64,000 nt of DNA from Euptelea pleiosperma (GCA_035048495.1 CM068551.1:22694248-22758247), one strand, 5' to 3'; counted from the stretch's first letter, positions 52,203 through 64,000 are shown. The notes: generated from the letters alone by a model not told the origin. Numbers and translations are program-made.

Positions 52203-52669
52203 CAGTGTTTTAAGATTCGGCTCGACCAGCTGTGCCGGGTGTACATTGACCAAGTGAATTGCCAAAGAACCCGAATTTCTTTTTTGTATAGGAGAAAATA
52301 AATATCCTTTTTTATTATTCTCAAATCTGTTTTTAATCTCTCCTATTCTATTTTGTTCTCGAATTTCTTTCGATTTTCATTTTCCTTAAATTTTCAATAA
52401 TACCATTTTTTTGATCTTGTTACTTTTCTCCCATGTCCAAATTGAATATTTGAATATACAATTTTTTTTTCTTCTGATTGTAGCATTTTTCTATTTCTCC
52501 CATGTCCAAATTGAATATTTGAATATAAAGTGCACGATAAAGTTTAAATGTTTTTTCTTTTTAAAAATTTTAATGTCTTTCTATTACTAAAATACTCAAT
52601 TTTGTTTATCCTAGTTGTTCTGTGTTCTATTTTGAACCGCTTTGACTCGATCCGAGTTTAAAAACATTG
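52203..52669. mobile_element. hAT-like MITE downstream of the kinase
   Basis: The ends CAGTGTTTTAAGATTCGG and CCGAGTTTAAAAACATTG are imperfect inverts. The flanks AGTAGAAT (52195-52202) and AGTAGGAT (52670-52677) match at 7 of 8. Inside, CATGTCCAAATTGAATATTT occurs twice, about 67 bp apart. Confidence 0.78.
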
Positions 52670-52789
52670 AGTAGGATGGTTCTTGTTGTTACTTGAATTT
52701 GCTATTTTGCAAATGTACAAAATGTCATTATATGATGATCTCAAACAATTGACATAGAATTTGATTCTTCTTTGCTATAGTGTTGTGCT

Positions 52790-52970
52790 GCCCAGACTGG
52801 GGCTGCAACTTGGGCAGGTTGGGTCAGGTTGGGGGTCAACTTGAGCCCAACCCGATCTTCAAGGTTTCAAGCCCGTGCCTGAGCCCAGCCTTAGGGCGGG
52901 CTTGAGAATCCCATCCCGAGCCTAACCCAATTGGGTTGGTTGGGTTTAGCCACTAGACTGCAAGTCCAAA
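52790..52970. repeat. GGGTTGGG/CCCAACCC-rich repeat
   Basis: Dense GGTTGGGTCAGG and CCCAACCCGA words in both orientations, as at the ends of some plant hAT miniature elements. Boundaries not resolved. Confidence 0.4.
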
Positions 52971-53744
52971 GGCCTACTTTCCATTTTTCTTTCCGATTCC
53001 CCCCCAAATCTAGCTCCGAAGAAACCCTAGTTTTCTGATACTCCATCGTCGATGTTGTCAATCCCTCAGCTCCATCATTTCCACTATCAAAAACTCAATT
53101 TGAGCCAGCGACAATTTGCTCGCTAAGCATGACTCCTGAAACCCTAGTTTTTTAGGTGATTCGACTTAAAGAAGGACATGTCAATGGCAACATCAAATTT
53201 TCTATCTCATTCGAACTCGTTGTTCATCACAAATATCATGGCGACCACTAGTGTTTCACCTAACTCTAGTCCTGTTTTTTAGGGTAAAATCTGAAAACGA
53301 GGCCCAAAATGTGGTCTCCACAGTTGCAAAAACAAAACACATGCCAGAATCCTTAAACCTAGACTGATCTCGACTGATTCCATATTTTGTTTCCAAACAG
53401 GTCCTTAAACATTTATATCTCTGCTGCATATCTATAATTCTATATACTTGCCATTTTAATGAAAGCCCCTGTAAGACTCACTTACCAACTATTAAGACCC
53501 GTTTGGCAAACCAGTGGAAGCAAAAAGTAACTTTTAAATTAAGTTGCTGAATTTAAAAATTGTTTGGTGAAACACTGACTTATAATTTAAAAAGTGAAAA
53601 AAGTTAGGGACAAGGGTCCTTGATTGCCAAAATTTCCAAAATAACACCTTTAATGACGGGGTATAAGGGTAATTTAAAAAACATTATCTTTACTTGATCA
53701 TTACGTGCATGACAGATGCTCCCTCCACTAGTGAAAAAAATAAA

Positions 53745-54040
53745 TCTGTACTATGCAGTACACTCTTTTGGGTCCACATGACCAATGATTTATTGGCCCA
53801 CCCTTTGATGGACCCACTCACCAAAATAACCTGATTTGTGATACCTATCTGTTGATGCCAGTGTTTTTCGTGCGGTGATTTCTAGCCATTTGATTCGAGC
53901 ACTTTTTTTGGGTACTCAGATCGAATGGCTATAGATCACCAACCATGCTGCTTTTTAGTTTGGAGGTCTGGGCCAATAATTCATGCATCCGTAGACCCCA
54001 AAGAGATTGTGCCACATGGCACATTTTATGTGCCCCACAA
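53745..54040. mobile_element. CACGTG-family relative
   Basis: The arms GCAGTACACTCTTTTGGGTC and GACCCCAAAGAGATTGTGCC are inverted, around GTGATTTCTAGCCATTTGAT and CGAATGGCTATAGATCACC. The CACGTG core is mutated to CACATGG. Confidence 0.65.
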
Positions 54041-54194
54041 ACCTAGAAACAATTGTGCTCCACAAGCTATTTTTCCTTTTCCTTACGTTAAGTAGTATCA
54101 GCTGCCAGATCAGCCCAAATGGATAAGTGGTAAGACTTGTCCTCCACTCTATTTCCTTGCCCATCCCTTGAGCACCACAAACCCGACAAATCTT

Positions 54195-54372
54195 GTCTGC
54201 ATACGTTTGCAGACTTAAAAGTATGAAAATATTGACAACACTGTTGGATGCCCATTGAAAAACGTGTTATTTCAATATTTAAAAAAAAATATTTTATAAA
54301 TTCAAAACACATTTTTCAAGGAGCATTCGATGGTGGATGCAATGTTTGCATACTTAAAGTATGTAAATATAT
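54195..54372. repeat. Imperfect palindrome
   Basis: TTTGCAGACTTAAAAGTATG ... TTGAAAAACGTGTT is imperfectly complementary to AACACATTTTTCAAGGAGC ... TTTGCATACTTAAAGTATG, around an AT-rich centre. Likely a decayed foldback transposon. Confidence 0.55.
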
Positions 54373-54423
54373 GAATACCAGATTTCTCCCACCATCTCTA
54401 TCCACTCCCAAAAGCAATTTTAG

Positions 54424-54500
54424 GTTCTTAAGCAAACACCTAAAGCACGGAAATTGATTTGTACAACCAGTTTCCGTGCTTTAGGTGTTTGCTTAAGAAC
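54424..54500. repeat. Perfect 30-bp inverted repeat with 17-nt loop
   Basis: The arms 54424-54453 and 54471-54500 are exact reverse complements. The left arm begins GTTCTTAAGCAAACACC and ends AAAGCACGGAAA. The 17-base spacer starts TTGATTTG. Transcripts of either strand would form an uninterrupted 30-bp stem. Confidence 0.93.
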
Positions 54501-54504
54501 ACAC

Positions 54505-55540
54505 AGAATGACTCATACTATTCTTACTAATAGATTATTAATGGAAGTGGGGCCCACATGCAGATATTACGAGTTATTTTTTGGTGAGATGATCTCAACA
54601 CCAAAAATTAGTAATTTTTAGAACTTATAACCCTATCAAATATGGACCTAAATTTAACGGTGAAAATGGATGGTCCAAAATTTTTCAATTTGCAATCCAC
54701 TTGTCACAAGGCTGCAAATGTTAGAATGGGCTGATTTTTCTAGCGGCAAAAAAACATATTTTACGAGGAACCGTATTATACTCGAATTATTCCTGAAACT
54801 ATTGAAAAATTTTAATTTTTTAAATGCAAAAACCATTGTTTTAAAATTATTTTTTATTTACTGCCGAATTTTCGAATGACAACTTGGAATTATATCCAAA
54901 TTTTTCCGTATTTTTTTTGCCCTGTGCTGAATTGCTACGTATGGGTCACGAACTTTAAACGGTTGGGATCCGGGGACTCGCTTTTGTGCAGGATTATATT
55001 AATTGAAGATAATGTTTAGAATGAACCTGGACGTTAACAAGGCTCTGTTCAGCGGGGCCTGCTGGTTCTCGAAAAAAATACAAAATAGCAGGTGGACTTT
55101 ATACAGTCTTGGCGGGACATGAAGGATGCCGTGTTCCAGACCAGGTTCAAATCTGACACAGTATTTTCCAAACTAATTTGTGCGAATAACTAGAAGTTAT
55201 TTTGCACAGTTGTACCCATTTTCGGGGGAAGAAATTTATCAAAAAACTCCCCCACTTTTGTCCAATTTATGTTACATCCCTGAAACCTTTTAAATTGACT
55301 GCAAGACCTCTATCAAATGACCATAATGACCTTCGATTTACTGCACACTTTTATTTCTTATTCTTATGCTTATTTCGAAAATGTTAAACTTTTAGGGCCA
55401 TTTGGGTAACCACAAGATTATATAGCATAAATCTTCCGCAAAAACGATTAGATAGCATAAAATCAGATAGATTTTTTTTTGCCGACATGGTGTTTAGGTT
55501 CGATGTCCTTATGGGAGTGAGCAGTGGGTTGTAGTGCTTT
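54505..55540. other. Spacer without recognised features
   Basis: AT-rich spacer between the hairpin and the diverged tandem repeats. No gene or transposon end is identified. Confidence 0.5.
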
Positions 55541-55544
55541 TATT

Positions 55545-55850
55545 GGCTTTGGCGGGTTTCACAGTTCTTCCATATCCTGACAAAGCATTTGCCAAAATCG
55601 GGTGTGAATGGTGGAGATCCACCGTCCATTGGAGGGATAAGATCTGGCCAATAAGAGGGGGAGACAACTTCCCCTTTTTGTTATATACTAGTGTGTGGCC
55701 CGTGCCCTTGACACTCCCGGACAAAGCTTTTGTCAAGATTGGGTGTGAGTGGTTGAGATCCACCGTTCAGTTGGGGGATAAGATCTCGGCCCTTCTTTAT
55801 AAAGCCTATAAAAGGGTGAGACAACTTCCCTATTTTGTTATGGGTTGGGC
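55545..55850. repeat. Diverged tandem repeat, two units of about 140 bp
   Basis: Unit 1 (about 55561-55690) and unit 2 (about 55705-55845) share GACAAAGC-TTTG, AT-GGGTGTGA-TGG, GAGATCCACCGT, GGATAAGATCT and GAGACAACTTCCC in order. Divergence is roughly one base in six by eye. Confidence 0.8.
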
Positions 55851-55852
55851 TC

Positions 55853-55989
55853 CATTGACAGCCATAAAATGACAGGATTCTGTACAGGACACAATTATGT
55901 GCCACATGGTACACTCTTAAGAGGACTCAGACCGTATGGATGTTTGTCCAATCCCTAGGTGGACCTTTCAGCCTGATTAGTGATTTTTA
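55853..55989. mobile_element. Half of a CACGTG-family MITE
   Basis: The left arm alone: GTTGGGCTCCATTGACAG, ATTCTGTACAGGACACAATT, GACCGTATGGATGTTTG. The right arm is replaced by a CAWGGTTTAAA-family segment. Confidence 0.7.
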
Positions 55990-56203
55990 GACATTAAAAT
56001 TCACAAAATTTCAATAATATTTATATTGGAAATGACATACATTTTTTTAGAAAATAACAGTCGTTATTTTCATTATAATGGAAAAATAACGGCCATTATA
56101 ACTAAAATAACAGCCGTAATGTACTGAGTGTTAAAATGGTACATAATGTAACTGGAAGGTCTGAATCCGTTATAAGGGCCGTTTTTTAAACTATGATCAA
56201 AAC
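55990..56203. mobile_element. CAWGGTTTAAA-family MITE, left end lost
   Basis: ATAACGGCCATTATAACT, GAGTGTTAAAATGGTACATA and CCGTTATAAGGGCCGTTTTT match the element at 23057-23268. It ends TTAAACTATG. Confidence 0.65.
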
Positions 56204-56354
56204 AATACAGGGGTAGTATGGTCTTAGAGTGGGTTTATTTTGTCCACGGGTAATTTCCATCAATTTATTTTTACTCAGGAGGCTATCTGTAATTTATGAT
56301 AAAATTTACAGTTAACAGCTTAAGGTCATATTCGTAATTCAACACTACCTTCCA

Positions 56355-56362
56355 CTATAAAT
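56355..56362 (+). promoter_or_regulatory. TATA-like box of the methyltransferase gene
   Basis: CTATAAAT lies 152 bp upstream of the start codon, which would place transcription start near 56390 and leave a leader of about 125 nt. Judged from sequence and spacing only. Confidence 0.45.
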
Positions 56363-56513
56363 GGTTAACGAGCGTGGCATCAATCTGTCATCTCATCCCT
56401 GCTTCTGTTGTTCCTGTATCGACGCGCGCAATCTTTCTACTCGACGACTCCACCTGCCGGAAAACTCGCATCTCGTCTAGAACTGCCCGAAACTCGCCGA
56501 ATCTGCTTCTGCT

Positions 56514-59500
56514 ATGGGATTCGAAAACTTTGTATCCTCGTCGATATTGTCAGATATCCTCCGACAGTCCGGCGGTTACGCCGTGATCGATGGGGGCCTC
56601 GCGACGGAGCTCGAACGACACGGTGCAGACCTCAACGACCCTCTCTGGAGCACCAAATGCCTCATTAGTACACCTCACCTCATCAGAAGGGTAATCTTTT
56701 GTTTTTTTTTTTTTTCTCAACATTTCAATCTTTTTGTTAGTTCTATCGATCGATTTCGATCTTCTTGTTCGTTTTCTCGAATTTCGTAAGCTTCAATGAT
56801 TCTAGGGTTTCTGTTGCATGTGTAAGAAATTTAAATTTCCTGTTCGTAATGGACTTGGTTGTAATTTTGTTAAAGATCGAATTTTTATGGAAAATTTAAA
56901 TGAAGGTCGTCTGCTACATTAATAAACACAAATGAAAATGAGTGATCGTCAATTTTTTTACATCTAATCTTTGCGTTTCTTCTGTCTAATAATTTATTGG
57001 TTGGATTTTTGGGATGAATTTTAATGACTACTGCGCTTTTTCCCCTGCTTGGAAGTAGCTTTACAAAGTTACTAGAATCTGAGGTAAATGGTATAAATAC
57101 ATAAATTCCTGAAAGTGACATGAACACTGGGGTACTTACAGAATCATGTGGGGATGTTAAAAGTACTTGGATGTTTACCCAACCAAAAAAAGTAACAAAA
57201 TCAAAAGGACTCAAATATATGGTAAGAGAAGCATCTGGGTGTTGTTTTTTTAACAGTAAGATGCATTTGGCCATATGGATTTACCGGCGAAGGGTGAATT
57301 AAGAATCATATTTAAATAAGAAATTACAAGTACCAGTATTATTGTTTTTAACTGTAGCATAGCATGAATATGGTGATACGAATTGCACTGGTAGATGGTG
57401 AAGTAGCCTCAGATTCATTATAAATAAAAAAATTTAAGTAAGCAATTACGAGTCCAGGTATTATTTTTTTAAACTGGAATACACGTTTGGTGATATATAT
57501 TTCACCAGTAGAGGGTGAAGTATCCTTAGATTCGTTATTTGAGTAATAAATGACGAGTCCGGCTATTATTGTTTTGGCTGTAACATGCATCTGGTGATAT
57601 AGGTTTCTCCAGTAGAGGGTGAAACTTAAACGAGATTGAAATGTTTTTGAGTCTGGTGACAATTGAATTCCCTTGTTCCAGAGTATTTGCTATTTTTGCT
57701 TCTTTTTTCTTCATGCTTAATTTCTTTTTTTTCAAGTTCATTTTTCTTTTTCATTTTAATCTTTTACATCTTCTCTTTCTTTTCCGTTCTTTTCTTTTGT
57801 TGTTCTTGTGTGGTTTTGCCCAATTGGATCCTCGTTTTATATTTTTCCGTATCTCTTAATGGAATAGGTGCACCTAGATTACCTTGAAGCCAGTGCGGAT
57901 ATTATAATTACGGCATCTTATCAGGTACTTGGGTTTTCTTTCCTTTTCAACAGTATTTAATATATAATGATGTCTCAAGAGAATTTTGAAATTTTTACTA
58001 GTCATTTTATATGTGACACAGGCTACCATTCAGGGTTTTGAGTCTAAAGGCTACTCTAGAGAAGAAAGTGAAGCTTTGCTGAAAAAGAGCATTGAAATTG
58101 CACGAGAAGCGCGTGACATTTATTATGAGAGATGTGCAGATAGTTCAGATGATGGCACTGGAAATGGAAGAGCTCCCAAACAACGTCCGATCCTAGTTGC
58201 AGCTTCTGTAGGAAGCTATGGGGCTTATTTAGCTGATGGGTCCGAGTACAGGTTGGTTGACTCTGATTTTAGAGTAGTTGCCCCACTTACAGTTTTCTTT
58301 GGTTTGGATATGGTTTAGTAGTTTATGCCATGAAGAGATGTCCTAGTTTGTATGAGTTGGTTTAGTTGCTTCATTTCAACTCACGCAGTTCATGTCTACA
58401 ATATTCCAAATATAATTCATTATTGGTTTTTGAGTTTTACTTGTAAATTTATATTAATTTTTTTTTCTTTCTAAGAGATTCTATTTGTTTATTTGCAAAT
58501 TTATGTTCACTGATGTGATGGTCCTAGTACTAATTTAATATAACAGTTCCAAGGCTCCTGTCTATATTTTCATGCTCCCCTAATCCAATAATTTGCTGCG
58601 GTACTATTATATTTAATTAGCCTTAAAGCTGTTAAATCATTGGCCTATTGTATCATTGCAGCTTTACAGAATCTGTCACATAAGTGCAAGTACCTGTTTG
58701 AAGGCACATGCAATTTTTCAGGCTGGGAGATATCTTATTTGGGACATTGAATAGTTGGTCCACAACCCCCTATCATGGTTGAAAACGGTTATAACGGCCA
58801 TTGTAACAGCATTACAATGGTGACGCCCCTATACTGTTGTAGTTATTTTACCGTTAAAACACCATAGTGTGGTAAAATATCGGTGACAGTCGCCTACTTT
58901 AAGCTGTTATAACGGTCTCTTTTAAACCATGTATCTCTATGTATGACATGAACAACACGGGCAGGGAGGACAGTTTCTTCCTTTCCTACTGCCCTGATGC
59001 AAGCAGTCCTGTTTTATGTTCTCTCTATAGCAATAGTAATTTTTTTTTATCTAGAGCTGATTCTGATGTGCACGGTTGATCAGGGACCACGTCTATTGCA
59101 TAGCAGAGTGGGGCCGTCTTCTGCCAAATCATATCCCCCCCTGGTGCCATGTACATATGATTATCCCTGATTGGACGCACATACCTACATTGAAATTGGC
59201 TCTGCAAAAAAAATAAATAAATAAATTTTCCTCAAAAGGCAATTGAAAATCCAACAACTATAAACTTGCTTACATCTGTTGCTGATGACTAAGATTTAAG
59301 ACTTCTTTTTCTCTTTGGTACTCAATCTCAGTTCATGCAGTTCAGGGAAAAGTATGAACTCACACATACTGAAATAGAACTGAGAATCTCAAGCTGTGGT
59401 TCAGTACCTTTTGTGTGAACTGAAAAACCATGATATCTATTCAGTACATAAGTCTTAACAAACTTCTCTTCTCCCTTGTGCCACCTCACAGTGGAGACTA

Positions 59501-62500
59501 TGGTGAAGCAGTTACGCTAGCAACTTTGAAAGAATTTCATAGGAGAAGGGTTCAGGTTCTTGCAGAATCAGGTGCTGACCTAATTGCCTTTGAAACAATT
59601 CCGAATAAGCTAGAAGCTCAGGTATTTGCTATACTGGTGATAGACAGATGGTAGCTTTTTATTCCCTTCGTCTACTTTCACTTTTTAACTTTTATAAATA
59701 TAGGATGGACCTGGGGTTTATCATCCTCAATGAACTCTGCCCCCATTCTGCACATAGCCCACAGAGTCCCCTATCTGAACTGTCCAATTGGGGCTCAGGT
59801 CTTGGATGTTGGAGGATCCGAACCTTTGATCTAGATCCGAACTTGGACAATCTGAAAAGGTAGGTGAATTGTGATGAAAAGGTTGATGCATCTAGCATTT
59901 AGGAGTGGTTGGTTGGCCTGATATTTTTCCGGTGCCCCACAAAGAGGTGGTCCACACATTTTATGATCAAGATCAACAATCTAGTGGGTCACTTATACCG
60001 CAGGGTAGCAGGGTTTATTGAGAATGATGGATCCAGTTATATTTACGGGGGCACCTGTTATGGTTTGCTACTGGACTTATGCCTTGGCTTTCGTTGGTGC
60101 TCGTAGGCTTATGCTGAGCTTCTTGAAGAAGATGACATCAAGATTCCAGCATGGTTTTCTTTCAATTCTAAGGACGGTGTCAATGTGGTCAGCGGAGATT
60201 CTTTGCTTGAGTGTGCCTCAATTGCTAATTCTTGCAAGAAGGTTATTGCCGTCGGAATCAACTGTACCCCTCCTAGATTTATTCATGGACTGATTCTATC
60301 CATTCAGAAGGTATGACACTTTAAGCTGCTGTTCTTTAAGCAAGATTTTTTCCAACTTAGAGAATTTGCAGTCATTTTGCTGTGCTCATATTCTAAGCAA
60401 TGGGGCTCTCATTCAGAACATGGTCATAGGTCTTCCGTTAAAACTCTTTATCAATCTTCTTATATGCCATTTTTTGAGGTTTGGTGATTCTAAGCTCTAT
60501 ATCCTAAACCTCTTAAAATAAAAAGAAAAAACTTGGTTCTTCTAATAACCTATTGTATCGAATTTGAAAGTTGGGTCAAACATGCTGCTAACGTAGTTGC
60601 ACAAATTAAATTTACATTATTGTCTACAGTGCTGTTGCACATAACTTTAGCCATATGGAAACTATTATCTTTATAATATTAAAAATAGATGAACATTAAG
60701 GATAATTGAAAGGGAAACATTATCAATTGAACGGCACAGTGGGAGAAATTAGAAGTGTTCTGGTGTTAGCACTGTTATCCGATACAGCTAAGCTGTCTTT
60801 AGCCAATGCACCATTTCCACACTCTTGTTTTATATTTACAACTTTTATTTTAGATTCATGTTCATGGTTTAGGTCTCGGTCTCAGAACCTGGATTGTTGT
60901 GAGTCAGCTCAATCTCAGGACTGTCTCGGCCAAGTCAATGATAACAAGAAGAAGAATAAGAATAAGAATGGCCAAGTTACTTAAGGACCGTGATTCGTTC
61001 TCAGTCAAGACTTAAAACCGCATTTGTGTTAGACTTGACACATTTCTAAGACAAGCCTCTACAAGCTCTGGATGACTATCCACCTGCCAGCAATGCCACC
61101 CTTTAATAAGACTTATCCTACAAGCTCTAAATAATGTGGAAATACTTCTTGTTGATTGGAAAATCCTTGTCTAGTTTGCCAAAAAGTCAGGAGGGAGTAT
61201 ATGTTGCTTTTGCCAGTTATTTGGTCGTTGAACCACTTTAAGTTGCTTCTTGATAATTTTATTCCCATACCACACTCCACTTTTTTGAGTAACTTCTGGT
61301 AATCAATGCTGCAGGTGACAACTAAACCGATACTTATATACCCAAACAGCGGTGAGACGTATGATGCTGATCGAAAGGAGTGGGTAGTGAGTTTCCTCCT
61401 TTACTCTTTTTTATTACATTCAAAAGCTGATTTGCTTCTACTGCAAGACCTCAGATTTCACAAGTTAATTGCTCTTTTTTACATCATATGAAGTTGTGAT
61501 TATCATATTTATGATGTGGAAACCTTTGCAAGTTGATTTGTGAATTGACTAAGTCAACTCATTTCTATAATCCATAAAAAGTCAAAATTTCTGCCAATTC
61601 TATAAAGTTATATGGACAGGAGTTTCGCTTATTTTGTTTCTTGATAGCTCGCCTGGGACACAAGTAACTTGACTGAGTCATTGCGTCTTAAGTATTTTTA
61701 CTGATTCGCTGAATCTTTTTATAGAAGTAAGAATTGACACTACATTTTTGGACACTGGTAGTCTTCAAAAGTATGGGAATTAACATTCTACAGGAATCCA
61801 AGCCAATGACTTGGGGGACCATGATGTCATTCCCCGAAGATGTCCATTTTGGTTACCAAGACAATACCTAGGTTTTTGCAGGATTTTAAAAATTGCCCTT
61901 CTATTTATGCTGCTGTTAAATCGTTGCCCTATATTTTAGAAGGAAATGATGTGTATCTGGAGGACATAAGATTTTTTTTTGGGTGCTTCATGCTATTCTG
62001 TGCACATAGACCACTTATGTATTGATCTGACTACTAAATCGTTGTGTCACCACTTGGATGAGAAATAGCCCAACAATCACACCATCTTTCCTCATATGGG
62101 TAACCTGAGATTGAATCTATGACCTCATGGTTGTGATCCATAGCACCTGCCAATTGAACTACAAGCTCAACTGAACCCAAAGAACAAACCTTTAGGAGCA
62201 TCTTTAACAATCAAGTACCATCCTTTCCCTCAACTGTTGAACCATTATGGCCCATCCAAGACGTCATCCACGGATTCATGAATGGTGAACAAGTGGGCCA
62301 AATGTATAGTACCGCTTGAAGGATAGTAACTTATGTGTTTGAGATGTGATTGATGGACTCAAAAAGTTTAGACCTCTTTTGAATAGCAAGTCATCTCTTA
62401 CAACTATTGCATATTTAAATTTAAATTTGTCCCCTATTCCTCTATGCTATGTCCATTTCTCATTCATATTAGCTTCTTGTTTAGAAAACCACAAAAAAAA

Positions 62501-63133
62501 TGGATAATAAGTTATGTTCTTGAATTGTGTCCTGATCTTCTAGTGGTTTGGGAAGAAAGAACAAATAAACAAACAAAAGACAAAGATGCAAACAACCAAA
62601 CACAGAGATTGTGGTTCCCTCTAGATTGAGGTATGTCCACGGATCTATACCGATTCCACTATGCTTTGAGGCAAAAAAGGAGACTTACAATACAATGGAT
62701 AATCGTCTCTAATCAACCGATGTATATATAACCGCAAAACGAAACTAGGGTTTTCGTATCTCTATGTAAAAGTACGAAAACACCTTTAAGGGAAAAAGAC
62801 CTCCCCAAAAGGTATCCACACAGAGGTGTCATGGCTTCCTGTACAATACTCTAGCACCATCAGGCTCTACATTACATAACATTCCAGGCATCCCATTATC
62901 TTAGACTGGATTTTAAACCTTGCTATGGCCAAGCTTAGCTTACACCTTTTCTTTCCCCTCTTTTTATCTTTCAGGAATCTACTGGGGTCTCGGATGAAGA
63001 TTTCGTCTCATGTGTAGACAAATGGCACGAGGTCGGAGCTTCCCTCATAGGAGGATGCTGCAGGACGACTCCAGATACTATCAGAGCCATATGCAAGACC
63101 CTCTTCAAGGGATCTGTTGCGGCACTATCTTGA
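56514..63133 (+). CDS. HMT: Homocysteine S-methyltransferase
   Basis: Zinc-dependent cytosolic enzyme that moves a methyl group from S-methylmethionine (or S-adenosylmethionine) to homocysteine, making methionine in the plant SMM cycle (family knowledge). Exons are 56514-56690, 57868-57924, 58022-58251, 59492-59621, 60107-60310, 61315-61386 and 62975-63133 (TGA), giving 342 residues; the family has about 325-350. It opens with [20 protein letters not shown], then [49 protein letters not shown] and [12 protein letters not shown]. The zinc ligands are visible as C251 in GINCTPP and C318-C319 in GGCCRTTP, so the active site is intact. All introns are GT-AG. It is probably expressed, with no lesion seen. 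Which HMT paralogue (1 to 4) it corresponds to is not decided. Introns contain a CAWGGTTTAAA-family MITE and an inverted SINE. Confidence 0.96.
58774..58931. mobile_element. CAWGGTTTAAA-family MITE in HMT intron 3
   Basis: The left end CATGGTTGAAAACGGTTATA and right end GTCTCTTTTAAACCATG are inverted. Only TAT is shared by the flanks, so the target duplication has decayed. Confidence 0.75.
60311..61314 (+). other. HMT intron 5
   Basis: One-kilobase AT-rich intron with a short AAGAAT microsatellite near 60949-60966. Nothing else recognised. Confidence 0.6.
62040..62175 (-). mobile_element. tRNA-derived SINE in HMT intron 6, inverted
   Basis: On the minus strand GCTTGTAGTTCAATTGGCAG (A box) is followed by ATAGATTCAATCTCAGG (B box) at tRNA promoter spacing. 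No intact tRNA fold. Confidence 0.6.
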
Positions 63134-63420
63134 CTGTAATCTCCATGGGAATCAAATACTAACTTCACAAGAAGAGAGAGAGAGCTGTAAATATCCAACC
63201 ACATTCTGTAGGGTGGGAATCTGAAAATTTTTGTTTGGTCAGTTATTTTCTTCCTGTAATATCAACTCCATAATAGTTTCTTTTATATAAATCTAGATAA
63301 TGATGAAAACAAGAACGATCATAGAGATGCAGAGTAATGCAGACAAGGGAACCCAACGACAACTTATGCACGTTTTCTTGTGTGAGTCGTGGTGCTTTCT
63401 TGATAGATTGAGCTACTGGT
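63134..63420 (+). other. HMT 3' untranslated region and flank
   Basis: A GA-rich stretch (63172-63184) and AT-rich sequence follow the stop codon. A polyadenylation point cannot be fixed. Confidence 0.5.
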
Positions 63421-63559
63421 TTGAGCTTAAAAAGGTTGCAACATGAAGACTTTCTTAGGAAGGCATCCATCCTATTACTACTTTTGTCGTCTCAGGGTGT
63501 GGCAGGCCACCATTCTACCCGTTGGCTCATTTTTTTCGTGTCAAGATTTATGTGGGGTG

Positions 63560-63895
63560 ATGCTGGCAAGAATGGACCTGTGTATCCATATATGTACGAG
63601 ACAATTGGAACCAATTATCCTGGTTCTGGTACAAACTATTTCAGAAGTGGAATTGATTTTAGACTTGAAGCTCGTGATTTCTTGGATCACTAAAACCTTT
63701 TTCATTCCTTGGCAATTGAAATCGTGGTGGTGGTGGTGGAAAGTTATGGATATTTTGAAGGAGTTTGATTACTCCATTAATCACATTTACAAAGTGTCGA
63801 ATGCTGCTGTGGATCACATGGCCAATTATGGCCTTCTTAGACTTGTTGCCCTCATCCATCTGGATAAGATTGGAACTCCTTATATTAGAGTATAG
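63560..63895 (+). pseudogene. LINE RNase H-domain relic
   Basis: The frame reads LVISWITK, IPWQLKSWW, then VMDILKEFDYSINHIYKVSN and AAVDHMANYGLL. The pattern of a tryptophan-rich segment, a -F-I-HIYR-GN-AAD-LAN box and a final GL is that of the RVT_3/RNase H domain of plant LINEs and related transposase-region proteins. A GGT microsatellite has expanded the tryptophans. No reverse transcriptase domain precedes it in the window. Confidence 0.75.
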
Positions 63896-64000
63896 GGTTG
63901 CAATTCTTTGTATCTTTTTGCAATCATATTTTGCATGTGAAACGAACTAAAATAGAAACCTATAAGACCTGGATGTCTGGAACCAAAATATAGTGTTAAT

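Noticed and set aside
63443..63895. A novel 150-residue plant protein next to HMT
   Set aside because: Its C-terminal half is a LINE RNase H pattern and the N-terminal half has no sense, so it is a pseudogene fragment.

Overview
This window is nuclear DNA from a flowering plant. Its genes have GT-AG introns of 0.1 to 4 kb, the proteins belong to plant-specific families, and the spacers are AT-rich and packed with small foldback transposons. The gene sequences would suit a magnoliid or an early-diverging eudicot, but that placement is an impression, not a measurement.

Five protein genes can be modelled to the base. (1) Positions 1-5100, + strand: the 3' four-fifths of 40S ribosomal protein S3a (eS1). 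(2) 8397-17471, - strand: a 1,893-residue NETWORKED1-type actin-binding coiled-coil protein, with a leader exon near 18.3 kb. (3) 28582-37222, - strand: a ten-exon, 794-residue TSO1/tesmin-like CXC protein with two cysteine-rich CXC motifs. (4) 45531-51983, + strand: a six-exon, 390-residue Raf-like protein kinase of the MRK1/CBC type. (5) 56514-63133, + strand: a seven-exon, 342-residue homocysteine S-methyltransferase. Reading frames join cleanly at every junction. One TSO1 intron needs a GC donor. The genes are functionally unrelated neighbours (translation, cytoskeleton, cell-cycle transcription, signalling, methionine metabolism).

The spacers and introns are a dense mosaic of miniature elements, many with target-site duplications (TSDs) readable by eye. 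There is a Mutator-type family with 9-bp TSDs and arms carrying CACGTG cores; a hAT-type group with CAWGGTTTAAA or CAWGGTTCAAA ends and 8-bp TSDs; Harbinger-type elements with 3-bp TTA/TAA TSDs; and a family with GGGTATTTTAGTA ends. Retroelement remains include a tiny TRIM-like LTR element nested in a LINE tail, a roughly 1.4-kb LTR element and a copia RNase H relic inside TSO1 introns, a LINE RNase H relic downstream of the methyltransferase, and tRNA-derived SINEs. Several segments are recent tandem duplications, including an in-frame 57-bp duplication in the TSO1 coding sequence.

I see no bacterial-type system, CRISPR array, rRNA or functional tRNA gene. The most unusual items are the TSO1 duplication and GC-AG intron, the heptad-register repeats in NET1, the nested elements with intact TSDs, and a perfect 30-bp hairpin at 54424-54500.
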